Of a stretch of 64,000 nucleotides of DNA, positions 53,108 to 63,042 are shown piece after piece. Position 1 is the stretch's first letter. Each line of letters starts with the position of its first letter. Both the position numbers and the translations under genes were made by a program. A model generated the notes under the pieces. It was not told the DNA's origin. It searched no databases and was given only the letters and a program-made list of their open reading frames with translations. This DNA is from Nitrospirales bacterium (lineage in GTDB: Bacteria > Nitrospirota > Nitrospiria > Nitrospirales > UBA8639): the NCBI GenBank assembly GCA_021604005.1, contig BQIV01000012.1, positions 51,756 to 115,755 of the forward strand, given 5' to 3'.

Positions 53108-55879
53108 TTATCGGATAATAATTTCCACTCGACGATTTAACGGTTCACTGACCCCGTCTGGAGTCTTGATGATGGGGTTGTTTTCTCCATGGCTGGTGAC
53201 TTCGATGCTTTGCGGGTTGATGCCTGTTGCGACAAAGAGATCAAACACGCTCGTCGCTCGACGTAACGATAACTGATAATTATATTCATCGGACCCGGCA
53301 CGGTCGGAATGGCCGATAACACTAATATCGGGGGACGTGCGTTCAGCAATAACCGAAAAAATTTCCGGTAGAAGCAGTTGTGATGCTTGGGACAGTTTTG
53401 TGTCATTTTCAAAATGAAGTGTATAAGAAACTGGGTCTTCTGGTTTGGCTTGCAGGGCATCTTTAAACGCTTCCAATATATCTTTTTCATCCAAGATAAA
53501 TGGTTCAGGAAGTGCCTGGTCGGCATTTCCAATACTGATCGCTTCTCCGGCTTTGTTCAGGTTTTGGCTTCCTTGCTTATTTGAGACTTGAATACTGCCG
53601 ACTGTGCCATCTGGGCTTTCAAGGAGTACCACAAGACTTTTGGGTAATGTAATGGTGAGCGTGATCGTTTCCTCTTGAGCGGAGTTTCCGTCGCTGACTG
53701 AAAAGGTCAGTGTAGATTTCCCGACTTGTTCCGCGGTTGGAGTGAAGGTAAAGAGTCCAGCCTTTTCGTCCATATGGCTGTTTTCCGGTAACGGCCGTTT
53801 GATGACTTCAAATGTTAATGCATCCCCTTCTGGATCGAGAGCATGAGGAGCGATCTGTAATGTTTCTCCTACGGCAACCGTCTGATCGCCAATAGAGGTA
53901 AGTTTCGGCGGTTGGTTTGGTAAGACGTTGATCGCTGTTGCCGGTTTGCTGTGTGCATTGTTAACGATTTGAATACTGGAGATCCGATCGTTTTCGTGAA
54001 GAGGTGAGAGGTTCCTGGCTTGCCACTGACCTTGCTCGTCAGCCCGGATTTGCTTGTCAAGAGGAATCCCATTTTTTAGCAGCTGAATATTGGCTAACGA
54101 ATGGGCCGACCCAGCGATAATCGTATCGCCGGCTTTCAGGGGCGCGAGTACGACGGGAGGGCGAGGCTTTACCGTCAATTGCACTGGTGCCGACTGAACC
54201 TCTTGCCAGCGTGCCCGTATTGTCACGGTTCCTGAATCTATCCCAGTGACAACGCCATCAGAGTCAATGGTCGCGATTGTTGGAGGGCTACTTTCCCATG
54301 TGACTGTTGGCATAGGGGTTTCCGTTCTGCCATTTGAGAAAAGGCCGGAGGCCGTGAAGCGTTGAGATTGTCCTAGCTCTATCGTGGTTACGTCGGTAGG
54401 GTCAGCGGCGAGCGTGATGTGCATGAGTTTTGGAGGTGCGACGACGACTGGAATTGAGGCATCGCTCTGAATATGCTTCACGAGTTGCGAGCTCGTGACG
54501 CGATCATGCTCGTGAAGCGGAGAGCGTGTGACCGCTTGCCATTGGCCTTCGGCATCAGCATAAACCGGTGTATGAAGCGGGACTCCATTCACCATGACTT
54601 TGATCCTGGCCGATGGTGCGGCCATCCCAGACACGCGCGTGTCACCGGCATTGAGTGATGGTGTAACGACGGGTGGATGGGGTTTGACGGTCACGTGAGC
54701 CTGAGTGGATTGCACACCTTCGCGCATGGCTTGAACCGTTGCCGTCCCGGCTTCCAGTCCCGTAACTATTCCATTGGCATCGATGTTGGCGACTCTCTGA
54801 GGTAGTATGGCCCAGGTGATCTCTGACATCGGGGATTCTATTTTCCCATTAGAATAGATGCCGGACGCCGTGAAGCGTTGTGTTTGGCCTAGCTCCAGTG
54901 TAGTGACGGTTGTGGGACCGGGATTGAGCGTGATGTGCGTCAGGATGGTCGGGGCAACGACGACTGGTATCGAATCGGCACTTTCTATATGGTTCACGAT
55001 TTGAGCGCTGGAAATCTGATCATGTGCCTTGAGTGGAGAGAGAGTCTCCGCTTGCCAGTGCCCCTCAGTGTTAGCAAGGACCGGTGTGTGAAGTGGGACG
55101 CCATTGATCATGATTTTGATGTTGGCTGACGGTATGGCCTTCCCGGATACAAACGTGTCCCCGGCGTTGAGTGAAGACGTCATGATCGGCGGGCGGGGCT
55201 TGACTGTCACGAATGCCTCAGCGGATTGAATGCCTTCTCGGGTAGCTTGGACGATTGTGCTTCCGACTTTTTGCCCGGTGACGATCCCGTCTGGGTTAAT
55301 GGTGGCCACGGTTGGTTGGGTGGTTGACCAGGTAACTTCAGCGAGTGGGGCTTCCATCTTGCCGTTGGAGAAAATCCCCCTTGCCATATAGGGGAGCGAT
55401 TGCCCTTCTTCAAGCATGGTTGCGATGACAGGGTGAATCTCTATTTCCGAAAGTGTGACTTCCTGTACGCTGATTGGCACGGATGTCTGGCTTGTGTGTC
55501 TATTAAGGGTCTGAGTTGCTGTGAGCACTTGTCCTTTTTTCAATTCCGGAATTGTCAGTTCATATGTTCCTTCAGATGACACAACCCCTTTGGCGATTGG
55601 AAGTCCTTTCTGCCAGATGTAGATCTGTGCGTGTGGAATTCCTGTGCCGGAAATGGTTGTTCCATTCTCCCATACGGCAGGACGTATCCAGGGAGCGTCG
55701 AGAGGCTTGGGAGGAGTGGCGCAGCTCGTCAGAAGAAACAGGAAAAGGCATAGGCCTCCTATGGCCTGACGGAATGTCCGTGCTGTATGTGTTGTACGCA
55801 CAGACAGATCCTGATAACGATGTGAGATGGTAGCGAGGCGAAGAGCCCTACCCTTCCTGGTTTGTTTGGTCTTCTTCAT
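53108..55879 (-). CDS. Lipoprotein with Big/Ig repeats and OmpA peptidoglycan-binding domain
   Basis: A 923-residue protein. A lipobox-like FLLTSC is near residue 53. Three copies of a two-part module follow: a Big_2-type Ig domain (pattern VTTxELGQxQRFTASGxxSNGKxExPMxxxTW...IDxxGxVTG...VxVKPxPP) and a short loading domain (SLNAGDTxVSGxAxPSAxIKVMVNGVPLxTPV). Then one cadherin-like domain (NQPPKLTSIGDQTVAVGETL) and an OmpA C-terminal domain (about 815-923: VIGHSDRAGSDEYNYQLSLRRATSV...NRRVEIIIR). It likely tethers the outer membrane to peptidoglycan and displays a fibre. It overlaps the FecR gene by 32 bp. Confidence 0.9.
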   Translation of the reverse strand: MKKTKQTRKGRALRLATISHRYQDLSVRTTHTARTFRQAIGGLCLFLFLLTSCATPPKPLDAPWIRPAVWENGTTISGTGIPHAQIYIWQKGLPIAKGVVSSEGTYELTIPELKKGQVLTATQTLNRHTSQTSVPISVQEVTLSEIEIHPVIATMLEEGQSLPYMARGIFSNGKMEAPLAEVTWSTTQPTVATINPDGIVTGQKVGSTIVQATREGIQSAEAFVTVKPRPPIMTSSLNAGDTFVSGKAIPSANIKIMINGVPLHTPVLANTEGHWQAETLSPLKAHDQISSAQIVNHIESADSIPVVVAPTILTHITLNPGPTTVTTLELGQTQRFTASGIYSNGKIESPMSEITWAILPQRVANIDANGIVTGLEAGTATVQAMREGVQSTQAHVTVKPHPPVVTPSLNAGDTRVSGMAAPSARIKVMVNGVPLHTPVYADAEGQWQAVTRSPLHEHDRVTSSQLVKHIQSDASIPVVVAPPKLMHITLAADPTDVTTIELGQSQRFTASGLFSNGRTETPMPTVTWESSPPTIATIDSDGVVTGIDSGTVTIRARWQEVQSAPVQLTVKPRPPVVLAPLKAGDTIIAGSAHSLANIQLLKNGIPLDKQIRADEQGQWQARNLSPLHENDRISSIQIVNNAHSKPATAINVLPNQPPKLTSIGDQTVAVGETLQIAPHALDPEGDALTFEVIKRPLPENSHMDEKAGLFTFTPTAEQVGKSTLTFSVSDGNSAQEETITLTITLPKSLVVLLESPDGTVGSIQVSNKQGSQNLNKAGEAISIGNADQALPEPFILDEKDILEAFKDALQAKPEDPVSYTLHFENDTKLSQASQLLLPEIFSVIAERTSPDISVIGHSDRAGSDEYNYQLSLRRATSVFDLFVATGINPQSIEVTSHGENNPIIKTPDGVSEPLNRRVEIIIR

Positions 55880-56345
55880 GATCTATGCGAATGACGAATC
55901 GTGTCCCTCGAATTCCGACAGTTGCGGTTGGTGTTCTAATCGAAACGGATTCTGGTGAGAGTTTGGCGATAATTCCGGAGAGGTAGACCAGCGTACCTCT
56001 GATCATTTCTGTCACAAGCGAGTAGTGTTCGTGTTGAGGGTTAAAGATGAACTCATGAACCGTGAGATGGCTCGTGGGGCCAAGCGAAAGCCTTGTGTTG
56101 TCTTTCAGCGTGACGCCTAATGAACCTGTCTCATCCGTTTCAAGGACATCACGTTGAAAAATGGCATCGCCTACATGGCATTGAATTCGGTCCTTTCCTC
56201 TGATAATGAACGCGTGGGCATTCACCGTTTTTACGGTTCCGATGACAGGTTGCTCTGCCAAGGCTATGGACGTGTGACTGCATAATCCGACAAGCAGAAG
56301 GCCAGCGAGGAGATATCGTCGAGTAAGGACAGCGTTGACAATCAC
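55848..56345 (-). CDS. FecR domain protein, exported
   Basis: A 165-residue protein with a signal peptide ending near ALA (residue 30) and a FecR domain (about 35-155: GTVKTVNAHAFIIRG, QCHVGDAIFQRDVLETDETGSLGVTLKDNTRLSLGP, ESVSIRTPTATVGIRGTRFVI). Unlike classical FecR it lacks a cytoplasmic anti-sigma part and no sigma factor is adjacent. Start is GTG with AAGGGG upstream. The neighbours, a CHASE2-cyclase and a Big/OmpA lipoprotein, form a recurring group in several phyla whose role is unknown. Confidence 0.9.
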   Translation of the reverse strand: MIVNAVLTRRYLLAGLLLVGLCSHTSIALAEQPVIGTVKTVNAHAFIIRGKDRIQCHVGDAIFQRDVLETDETGSLGVTLKDNTRLSLGPTSHLTVHEFIFNPQHEHYSLVTEMIRGTLVYLSGIIAKLSPESVSIRTPTATVGIRGTRFVIRIDHEEDQTNQEG

Positions 56346-56553
56346 AAATATTCCCCTTTCTTATAACAGACAAAGAAAAGGATGCGGGACATACTTACTG
56401 AACCCACGGTCGTATCATGCCGTCTCCATGTTCCATTTTTTATGAATCATAGCTGGGAGATTATGATACAACATTTTGTTAAAAACAACATGCCCATTCA
56501 ATTTTGCTGTGGGACGGGCAGCGATGTGCATGCTCCGTAGTTGTGACGTGTTC

Positions 56554-58758
56554 CTACGTGAGCCGTGATATAAAAGTTCCCGTCCAGTCTTTCGGGGGAG
56601 GGTGTGTTTGGTAGTGGAGAAGACATTCGCTATATAATGTATGCAGGGGGAGCGGCATATGGGGATTGTGCTCGAGATCTTGCAGGATTCGATGAACCCG
56701 GTTCCACGCTCGGCTTCGAAAGGCCTCTAACATGTCAGCATGTAATTGCATTAAGGCCTGAAAACGAGGGTCCATATGTAGCAGGTCGTCCCCGATCACC
56801 GTAAAGGTCCTTGCCGCTTCTTTTTTGCCTTTTAAGGTTAAAAGGTCAATCTCAAGGATGGCCAACCGTGTGTGAACGAGTTCGGCTGTGTCTGGTCCAA
56901 TCACGATGCCTAGGTCATAGGTCTTCGACAGTCCCTCAAGACGAGAGGCAATATTTACCGTATCACCAAGGACTGAGTAATCAAATCGTTGTTCGGAGCC
57001 GACATTCCCAACGACACATGGGCCGGTGTTGATCCCGATTCCGATTTTGATGGGTGGAAAGGTCTGCCCGACAGGTGTCGCCTCATTGATCCGTGTTTGA
57101 TTAAAGATTTCTACTTGGTGCAGGATATCCAAGGCGGCATTGCACGCATGTACGGCATGGTGGGGGTCATCTAGCGGGGCATTCCAAAACGCCATAATGC
57201 CATCACCGAGATACTTGTCGATTGTACCGTGGTGAGACAGGATCGCCTTCGTCAGTGGGGTGAGTAGTTGGTTGATCAGTTGGGTTAACCCTTGCGGGTC
57301 TGCTTGGTACTGTTCCGAGATACTGGTGAAATCACGGACATCACAGAACAGCACCGTCATGGTTTTGGTTTCACCTCCAAGGTGCACCTGTCCGGAGTTG
57401 TGCGACAATTGTTCGACAAGTGCGGGTGAGACATACCGACTGAACGTGTTTCGGATTTGTCGACGGGAAAACTCTTCGCGGACATAGTTGAGGTAGCTCA
57501 AGAGACTATAGAGGCCGAGAATTCCCACAGCTCCATAGGACACATCAATTAACACGCCATGGGCCGCATGCCAGTACCATGATGCGGCGACCATCCCAAT
57601 AGTAATGCAGGTTCCCAACAGCAGGGTGTGAAGCGCGCCAAAGAATGGAACAAGGAAAATGATGAAGAGTCCCAATATGAGGATCATAATCAGTTCTTGC
57701 GCAAGCGCGATATTTGAACGGGTTAAGAATGACTGGGTGAGCAACATGTCGAGAATTTGGGCATGGATTTCTACCCCTGGTAATGTGCCTTCGATTGGCG
57801 TGACTTTGTCATCTCCGAGTCCTGCTGCGGATGACCCGATGAGCACCAGTTGCCCCGACAATTGTTCAGGCGGGATGGAGTCGGTCAGAATATCCATGGC
57901 TGAAATATACCGTTCTGGGTTCCGTTTGGCGAAGTGGATCCACATTCGGCCGGTGTCGTCGGTTGGGATATGCACCTGTCCTACTGCGACGTGTTGAATG
58001 CCGGCGAAATCCGTATTAACTGAGAGTGTAGACTCCTGTGTTGCCACCCGAATGAGTTCAAGGCTGAGAGTCGGAAGAATGTTGGGGCCTACGCGTAGTA
58101 ACATCGGCACTCTTCGGACGACGCCATCGGGTTCTGGGTTGAGTGTAATGACTCCATGCCCTGCTGCTGCGGTCTCTATTGCTGGAATATTACGAAGCAA
58201 TCCTGGATAGGAGAACAGGTGTGGTTTCGGGTCCGGCCCGATCTCCATGAGTGTCGGCGTTCTCGGTGGTAACGTATGATTTGCCGGATTGGCAGTGGGT
58301 AATGCCGCTTGTGAAACGACAATCGGTTGCTGTCGTATGGCCTCGGCCAATACACGATCATTGTCGGGGAGGTTGAGTAGCTGTTCTCGTGTGCGGGGGT
58401 TGAGGCCGTCAAGTGTCTTGACAAATTCCGTTGGTGATAGCCGATCTGGTTCGGCAAAGATGATATCAAACCCGATGGCTTTAACGTGTGCGCGAGACAG
58501 GTGTGTAATTAATTGAGCAATCATCGTTCGCGGCCATGGCCACTGACCGTACGTGGCCAGGCTTTTCTCATCTAAGTCGATAATCACTACCTGATTGTGT
58601 GTTGGGAGTCGGGGTTGAATCTTTTGAAAATAGTCAAAAACTTGAAGCCGGAGTACTTTGACCGGAATAGGGTCCCAGATCCGTACGATCAGTAAGATTG
58701 CGAGAATCGCAAGTCCCATAGATCGGGGTCGCATGAGAAAGCTGGCGAATGAAGTCAT
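56554..58758 (-). CDS. CHASE2 sensor with class III adenylate cyclase
   Basis: About 734 residues from the ATG at 58758; the frame runs to 58872 but the longer N-terminus has no signal. A first membrane helix (about 14-30), a CHASE2 extracellular sensor (about 40-330: VVIIDLDEKSLATYGQWPWPR, AIGFDIIFAEPD, VLIGSSAAGLGDDKVTP, GVEIHAQILDMLL), three helices (about 345-430) and a class III cyclase domain (about 480-660). Metal Asp in LFCDVRDFTSISEQ and loop DKYLGDGIMAFWNAP are kept, so activity (probably cAMP) is expected. First gene of the FecR/Big-OmpA group, followed by a 208-bp gap. Confidence 0.92.
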   Translation of the reverse strand: MTSFASFLMRPRSMGLAILAILLIVRIWDPIPVKVLRLQVFDYFQKIQPRLPTHNQVVIIDLDEKSLATYGQWPWPRTMIAQLITHLSRAHVKAIGFDIIFAEPDRLSPTEFVKTLDGLNPRTREQLLNLPDNDRVLAEAIRQQPIVVSQAALPTANPANHTLPPRTPTLMEIGPDPKPHLFSYPGLLRNIPAIETAAAGHGVITLNPEPDGVVRRVPMLLRVGPNILPTLSLELIRVATQESTLSVNTDFAGIQHVAVGQVHIPTDDTGRMWIHFAKRNPERYISAMDILTDSIPPEQLSGQLVLIGSSAAGLGDDKVTPIEGTLPGVEIHAQILDMLLTQSFLTRSNIALAQELIMILILGLFIIFLVPFFGALHTLLLGTCITIGMVAASWYWHAAHGVLIDVSYGAVGILGLYSLLSYLNYVREEFSRRQIRNTFSRYVSPALVEQLSHNSGQVHLGGETKTMTVLFCDVRDFTSISEQYQADPQGLTQLINQLLTPLTKAILSHHGTIDKYLGDGIMAFWNAPLDDPHHAVHACNAALDILHQVEIFNQTRINEATPVGQTFPPIKIGIGINTGPCVVGNVGSEQRFDYSVLGDTVNIASRLEGLSKTYDLGIVIGPDTAELVHTRLAILEIDLLTLKGKKEAARTFTVIGDDLLHMDPRFQALMQLHADMLEAFRSRAWNRVHRILQDLEHNPHMPLPLHTLYSECLLHYQTHPPPKDWTGTFISRLT

Positions 58759-59173
58759 GTCTCTATTTCTGCGATCGATCGTAGATCGGTTTGGCTTTTC
58801 GGTACAAACGGTATCTGTGAATACTCTTGCTGTGCGCAGGTACCCCCTGTAGACGCTCGTCAAGCGTCCCAACTATACAGGGAATGCGACACGGTGCGTT
58901 TCGCGGCCTATCGAGGATTGTTATACGCATTATTGACGTTTTTTTGGCTACTGACAAGTGTACGTGTTCCGTTATCTTTGCTGGAGACTCTTGATTTCTT
59001 TGTGTGACGCGATGCGATCTAAGGCGCCTTTCTGCATCGGCGATGCGAGAAATCGGGAGTGAGTGGGTCAAACGATATCGCGTCTATAGCGTGCACAAGG
59101 TATCTAGCAAAAACACTCTAAGGGTGCTAGGATCCTTTCACTACGCAGGGGTTACAGGCGGAGCAGGGAAGCT
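58759..59173. other. Divergent promoter region
   Basis: About 415 bp between the divergent cyclase and histidine kinase genes. No gene seen. A 6-bp inverted repeat CTAGCA...TGCTAG (59104-59130) lies 43 bp before the kinase start; significance uncertain. Confidence 0.45.
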
Positions 59174-60487
59174 ATGAGTGGTTGTGCCCACAATTCGGAC
59201 GCACCGTCCGGGAGCGTTCGTTTGCACCTTCAGGACCGGCTGAGTCGTCGAGAGCGTGAATTAGAAGCTGCCCGTCGAATTAGCGAGGCGCTCTTTCAAC
59301 GTCTTCGCCTCGAAGATGTCTTAGAGGAAGCGCTGCATATTGCCCTGGATGTTGTCGAGGCAGAGGCTGGCTGTATTCTTTTTGCAAACCCAGAATCGCA
59401 AGAATTGGAGTTTATCCATGCCAAAGGGGAAAAATCTCCACCGATTGGCACGACCTTTTCTTGGGATGAGGGGATTGCCGGAGTGGCGTTCCAGCGTGCC
59501 GAAGCCATTGTGGTTGGTGATGTGCAACACGATCAACGCCATTTTATGGGGATTGATCAAACGTTTGGACACGTCACCCAGGATTTAATCGCGTTGCCGT
59601 TAAAGCGCTGGGAGGGTCCTCCCATTGGCGTACTTGAAGTCATGAATAAACAGGTCGGACGACTTGATCATGATGATGTGGCGATCTTGACCATCATTTC
59701 TGCCTTTACAGCGATTTCGATTGAGGAAGCCCGTTTATTTGAGCAAGTCAAATTGAGTGAGGTGGCGCATGTATTGGGAGATATCAGTCATGATATCAAA
59801 AACATGATGATGCCGATTACCTATGGCGCGTGGATTCTTGAAAAGAAGCTGCACGATCTCGTAGGTCATGTGGCTCCGAATGCCGCGGAACACGTCAAAG
59901 CCAATCAGGAGTCGAGTGAAAAAATTCTTTCAATGATTAAGTGTAATGCCCGTCTGATTCAAGATCGTGTCAAAGAAGTCGCGGATACGATCAAGGGACT
60001 CAGCGGTCCCCCTCAGTTTGGTCCTTGCCAGCTTCTCGATGTCGTGACCATGGTGTTGGGCACGTTACAGCCGCTGGCTGAGGAGCGTGGTATTTCCCTG
60101 CAGAAGGAAAATCTGAATCTGTTACCTACGATAGAGGCTGATGAACGTCGTGTCTTCAATGCATTGTATAATCTGATTAATAATGCACTTGATGAGGTTG
60201 CGAGTGGCGGGGCTATTACCATCACGGGTTCGCTTGAGCCGGATGACAACGCCATTTGTTTATCGGTAGCCGATACCGGCCGTGGGATGTCCCAAGAAGT
60301 TCGTGAGAGTCTCTTTACCAATCGAACAATCAGCCGAAAGGTCGGGGGGACCGGACTTGGAACCAAAATCGTTAAAGATGTTGTTGATGCACATGGAGGA
60401 CAGATTCATGTCGACAGTCACATTGGGCTCGGTACGACATTTCACATCCGTCTCCCGCTCGTTCAGCCTGCATCTCGATCTCGCTAG
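59174..60487 (+). CDS. GAF-domain sensor histidine kinase
   Basis: A 437-residue soluble kinase. A GAF domain (about 30-185: EALHIALDVVEAEAGCILFANPE, FSWDEGIAGVAFQRAEAIVVGDV) senses a small ligand. An H-box-like HDIKN follows (about residue 212, VLGDISHDIKNMMMPITY), then the ATPase domain with N-box NALYNLINNALDEV, G1 VADTGRGM and GTGLGTKIV. No membrane helix, so it is cytoplasmic. GGAGC-GGGAAG lies before the ATG. Its stop is 15 bp from that of the convergent hybrid kinase; a response-regulator gene is not adjacent. Confidence 0.92.
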   Translation: MSGCAHNSDAPSGSVRLHLQDRLSRRERELEAARRISEALFQRLRLEDVLEEALHIALDVVEAEAGCILFANPESQELEFIHAKGEKSPPIGTTFSWDEGIAGVAFQRAEAIVVGDVQHDQRHFMGIDQTFGHVTQDLIALPLKRWEGPPIGVLEVMNKQVGRLDHDDVAILTIISAFTAISIEEARLFEQVKLSEVAHVLGDISHDIKNMMMPITYGAWILEKKLHDLVGHVAPNAAEHVKANQESSEKILSMIKCNARLIQDRVKEVADTIKGLSGPPQFGPCQLLDVVTMVLGTLQPLAEERGISLQKENLNLLPTIEADERRVFNALYNLINNALDEVASGGAITITGSLEPDDNAICLSVADTGRGMSQEVRESLFTNRTISRKVGGTGLGTKIVKDVVDAHGGQIHVDSHIGLGTTFHIRLPLVQPASRSR

Positions 60488-60502
60488 TCATGTCCCACAT
60501 TG

Positions 60503-62542
60503 TTATTCCAGCACTCGATGAATCGTCTGCGCCAGTTCATGGCTTAAGATCGGCTTCATTAAAAATGCCCGGATTCCCAATGCTCTGGCTTTTTCAGGAG
60601 TCATCGTGTAGCTGAATCCTGTGCAGAGAATAATGGGAAGTTCTGGACGAATGCTGAGTAATTCCCTGGCCAGCGCATCGCCAGTTAAATGAGGCATGGT
60701 TTGGTCTGTGATGACGGCGTCATAATGAAACGGGTCATGACGAAAGACACGGAGGGCTTCAAGGCTACTGGTCCGAACCACAGCTTCATATCCGAGTTGC
60801 TGCAACATTTTTTGTCCCAGTTGCGTAAGCGGCTCTTCATCATCCACAAACAGAATGCAGCCTTGTTTGTGATGAACGGGCAGACTCTCGTGCATTTCAG
60901 ATTCGATCACCGCATCGGTTCGCGGTAAAAAAATATCAAACCTCGTGCCTTCCCCGAGCGTGCTCTCAACGGTGATGGCTCCTTCATGATTGGCAATGAT
61001 GCCATGAACGACGGAGAGTCCCATGCCCGTGCCTTCTCCCAAACGCTTTGTAGTAAAGAACGGTTCAAAAATTCGATTTTGAATGTTTGGAGGAATGCCG
61101 TTCCCCGTATCGCTAATGGAGAGGCGAATGTACGTACCTGGGTTGAGTTCATGGGGGAGAGAGTCCTGTGGGTTTGAGACATCCATGTGGTCGAGTGAGA
61201 CCGTTAATGTCCCGCCGTGTTCGCGCATGGCATGTTCGGCATTGGTGCAAAGATTCATCAAGACCTGATGGATTTGCGTCGGATCGGCCAGGACAACTCC
61301 TAATCTTGAGGGAAGATGTTGCTCAATGGTAATGGTTGAGGGGAGCGTTGCCCGTAAGAGGTCAAGTGCTTCCTTGACCACTAAATGGAGTTCGATTGGA
61401 ATTCGTTGTTGGTCAACTTGGCGACTGAACGTCAAAATGTGAGCAACTAATTCTTTGGCGCGATGGCCGGCTTTTAAGACATGTTGCAGATTCTGATAGA
61501 TCTCTCCGTTTGGGAATGTTTTGATCAAAGCAAGTTCCGTGTACCCGAGAATTGCTCCAAGAATATTATTGAAATCGTGAGCAATACCGGCCGATAAGGT
61601 GCCAAGGGCTTCCATTTTCTGTAGTTGGTGAAGTTTTTGTTCCGTTTGCCGAAACGCGTCTTCCGCATGCTTCCGTTCGGTAATATCCAGAACAATAGCC
61701 ATGAAGACCGGGAGCGAGGCCGAGGTTGAACGTTCGAGATATACTTCGACTGGATACAATGTCCCATTTTTCCGGCGATGCATGGTGGTGAATTGAATAC
61801 GTTGTTCTTCACCGGTTCGGATTGGCCGTACAAGCCTGTTAAACGAATCGGATGAAAATTCAACCATAAGATCTAAGGGGGTAAGGCCAGACAATTCTTC
61901 ATTCGAATACCCAAGATTGTCACGTGCGCCGGAATTGACTTCGATGAAAGTGAGTGTGTCGAAGTCAAAAATATAGAGTTCATTGAGCGAAGCTTCCAGC
62001 ATTTGTAACAACTCGGATTGTCGCGCTTCCCCTTTCTTGCGTGTATGTGTTTCGTGCTCCAATTCGACAAGCTTTTTCTCAAGACGATTGACGAGTCGCT
62101 CATTGTAGAGTTGCAACACTTCTGTTTCTTCCAATGTGCATGCCGGCCGATCCGTCTTCCGTGGCGGGTCGGTCTGTATACTCTGTGTAACCTCTTTGAC
62201 GTGACGTAGGAACTCATCCGGTTCCGAAGGTTTTCTGATGAAGCGATCTGCGCCTAATGACAAGGCGAATTGTTCATCTTTCGCATCAGTATAGGTTGCC
62301 GTATAGAAAATGAATGGAATGGATCGTTGGCGAGGGTCTTCCTTGATTTTCTTACAGAATTGAAATCCATCCATCACTGGCATGAGAATATCTGAAATGA
62401 TTAACCCACATTCTTGAGCGGAAAGTTTTTCAAGCGCTTCAGCACCATTGGTCGCGGTCGTCACGTCGTAACCACTTGTCGTCAACATTTGCTCCAAGAG
62501 ATAGAGGGACTCTCTCTTGTCATCGACGATGAGAGTTTTCAT
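60503..62542 (-). CDS. Hybrid histidine kinase (REC-PAS-kinase-REC)
   Basis: A 679-residue soluble hybrid kinase. Receiver 1 (1-120) has phospho-Asp in IISDILMPVMDG (about 55). A helical linker (about 145-185) leads to a PAS domain (about 190-310: SLNELYIFDFDTLTFIEVNSG). The kinase H-box is GIAHDFNNILGAILGYTEL (about 320-340); ATPase motifs are LMNLCTNAEHAM, ISDTGNGI and GTGMGLSVV. Receiver 2 (about 560-679) has ITDQTMPHLTG. An N-terminal receiver means it can itself be driven by another kinase; the nearby GAF kinase is a candidate by position only. Confidence 0.93.
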   Translation of the reverse strand: MKTLIVDDKRESLYLLEQMLTTSGYDVTTATNGAEALEKLSAQECGLIISDILMPVMDGFQFCKKIKEDPRQRSIPFIFYTATYTDAKDEQFALSLGADRFIRKPSEPDEFLRHVKEVTQSIQTDPPRKTDRPACTLEETEVLQLYNERLVNRLEKKLVELEHETHTRKKGEARQSELLQMLEASLNELYIFDFDTLTFIEVNSGARDNLGYSNEELSGLTPLDLMVEFSSDSFNRLVRPIRTGEEQRIQFTTMHRRKNGTLYPVEVYLERSTSASLPVFMAIVLDITERKHAEDAFRQTEQKLHQLQKMEALGTLSAGIAHDFNNILGAILGYTELALIKTFPNGEIYQNLQHVLKAGHRAKELVAHILTFSRQVDQQRIPIELHLVVKEALDLLRATLPSTITIEQHLPSRLGVVLADPTQIHQVLMNLCTNAEHAMREHGGTLTVSLDHMDVSNPQDSLPHELNPGTYIRLSISDTGNGIPPNIQNRIFEPFFTTKRLGEGTGMGLSVVHGIIANHEGAITVESTLGEGTRFDIFLPRTDAVIESEMHESLPVHHKQGCILFVDDEEPLTQLGQKMLQQLGYEAVVRTSSLEALRVFRHDPFHYDAVITDQTMPHLTGDALARELLSIRPELPIILCTGFSYTMTPEKARALGIRAFLMKPILSHELAQTIHRVLE

Positions 62543-63042
62543 GGCAATGTGGTTGTCCTTACAAACACGATGTATGCATGTCTATGCTCTGACATCCAAT
62601 GTGTATTTACCCAATCGATGACTAAACACACGGGAAGACTGTATGAATACGTTGATGATGGATGGACGATATGTCTTGCGTGACAGGACCGTGGATAGTA
62701 AATGAACGCGAGTTCTCAGGTTGGTTAAATTTTGGTAGAGAACGCGTACGCGTGTGAAGTCGTGTGATGAAAAAAGCAGATGAATTTTTGGGAAATAGAG
62801 GGGGATGCATAAGGGATTTATGTTTCAATAGATCAAATAAACGATTGTGATCAGACAGTCGTATCGTCAGCTATCTATCAATATGTTCACATAAATATGA
62901 TAATGAAAGACTCACCATACCCCTTTACGCATGATCTCGCAAGGGGTGATGTTTAGCTTTGTGAGAATTGGAATGAACCGCAGGCAGGGTGAAAATTTAC
63001 GATATATCGAATAGTTTTCGACTTCTGAATGTGTATGTCGTC
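62543..63042. other. 500-bp spacer with one hairpin
   Basis: No gene I can support. A 7-bp stem (ACCCCTT 62919-62925, AAGGGGT 62941-62947) lies past the end of the inositol monophosphatase gene; without a T-run on that strand it is only a possible terminator. Confidence 0.45.

Noticed and set aside
58759..58872. N-terminal extension of the CHASE2-cyclase
   Set aside because: Extra residues precede the natural first membrane segment and have no start signal; ATG at 58758 is preferred.
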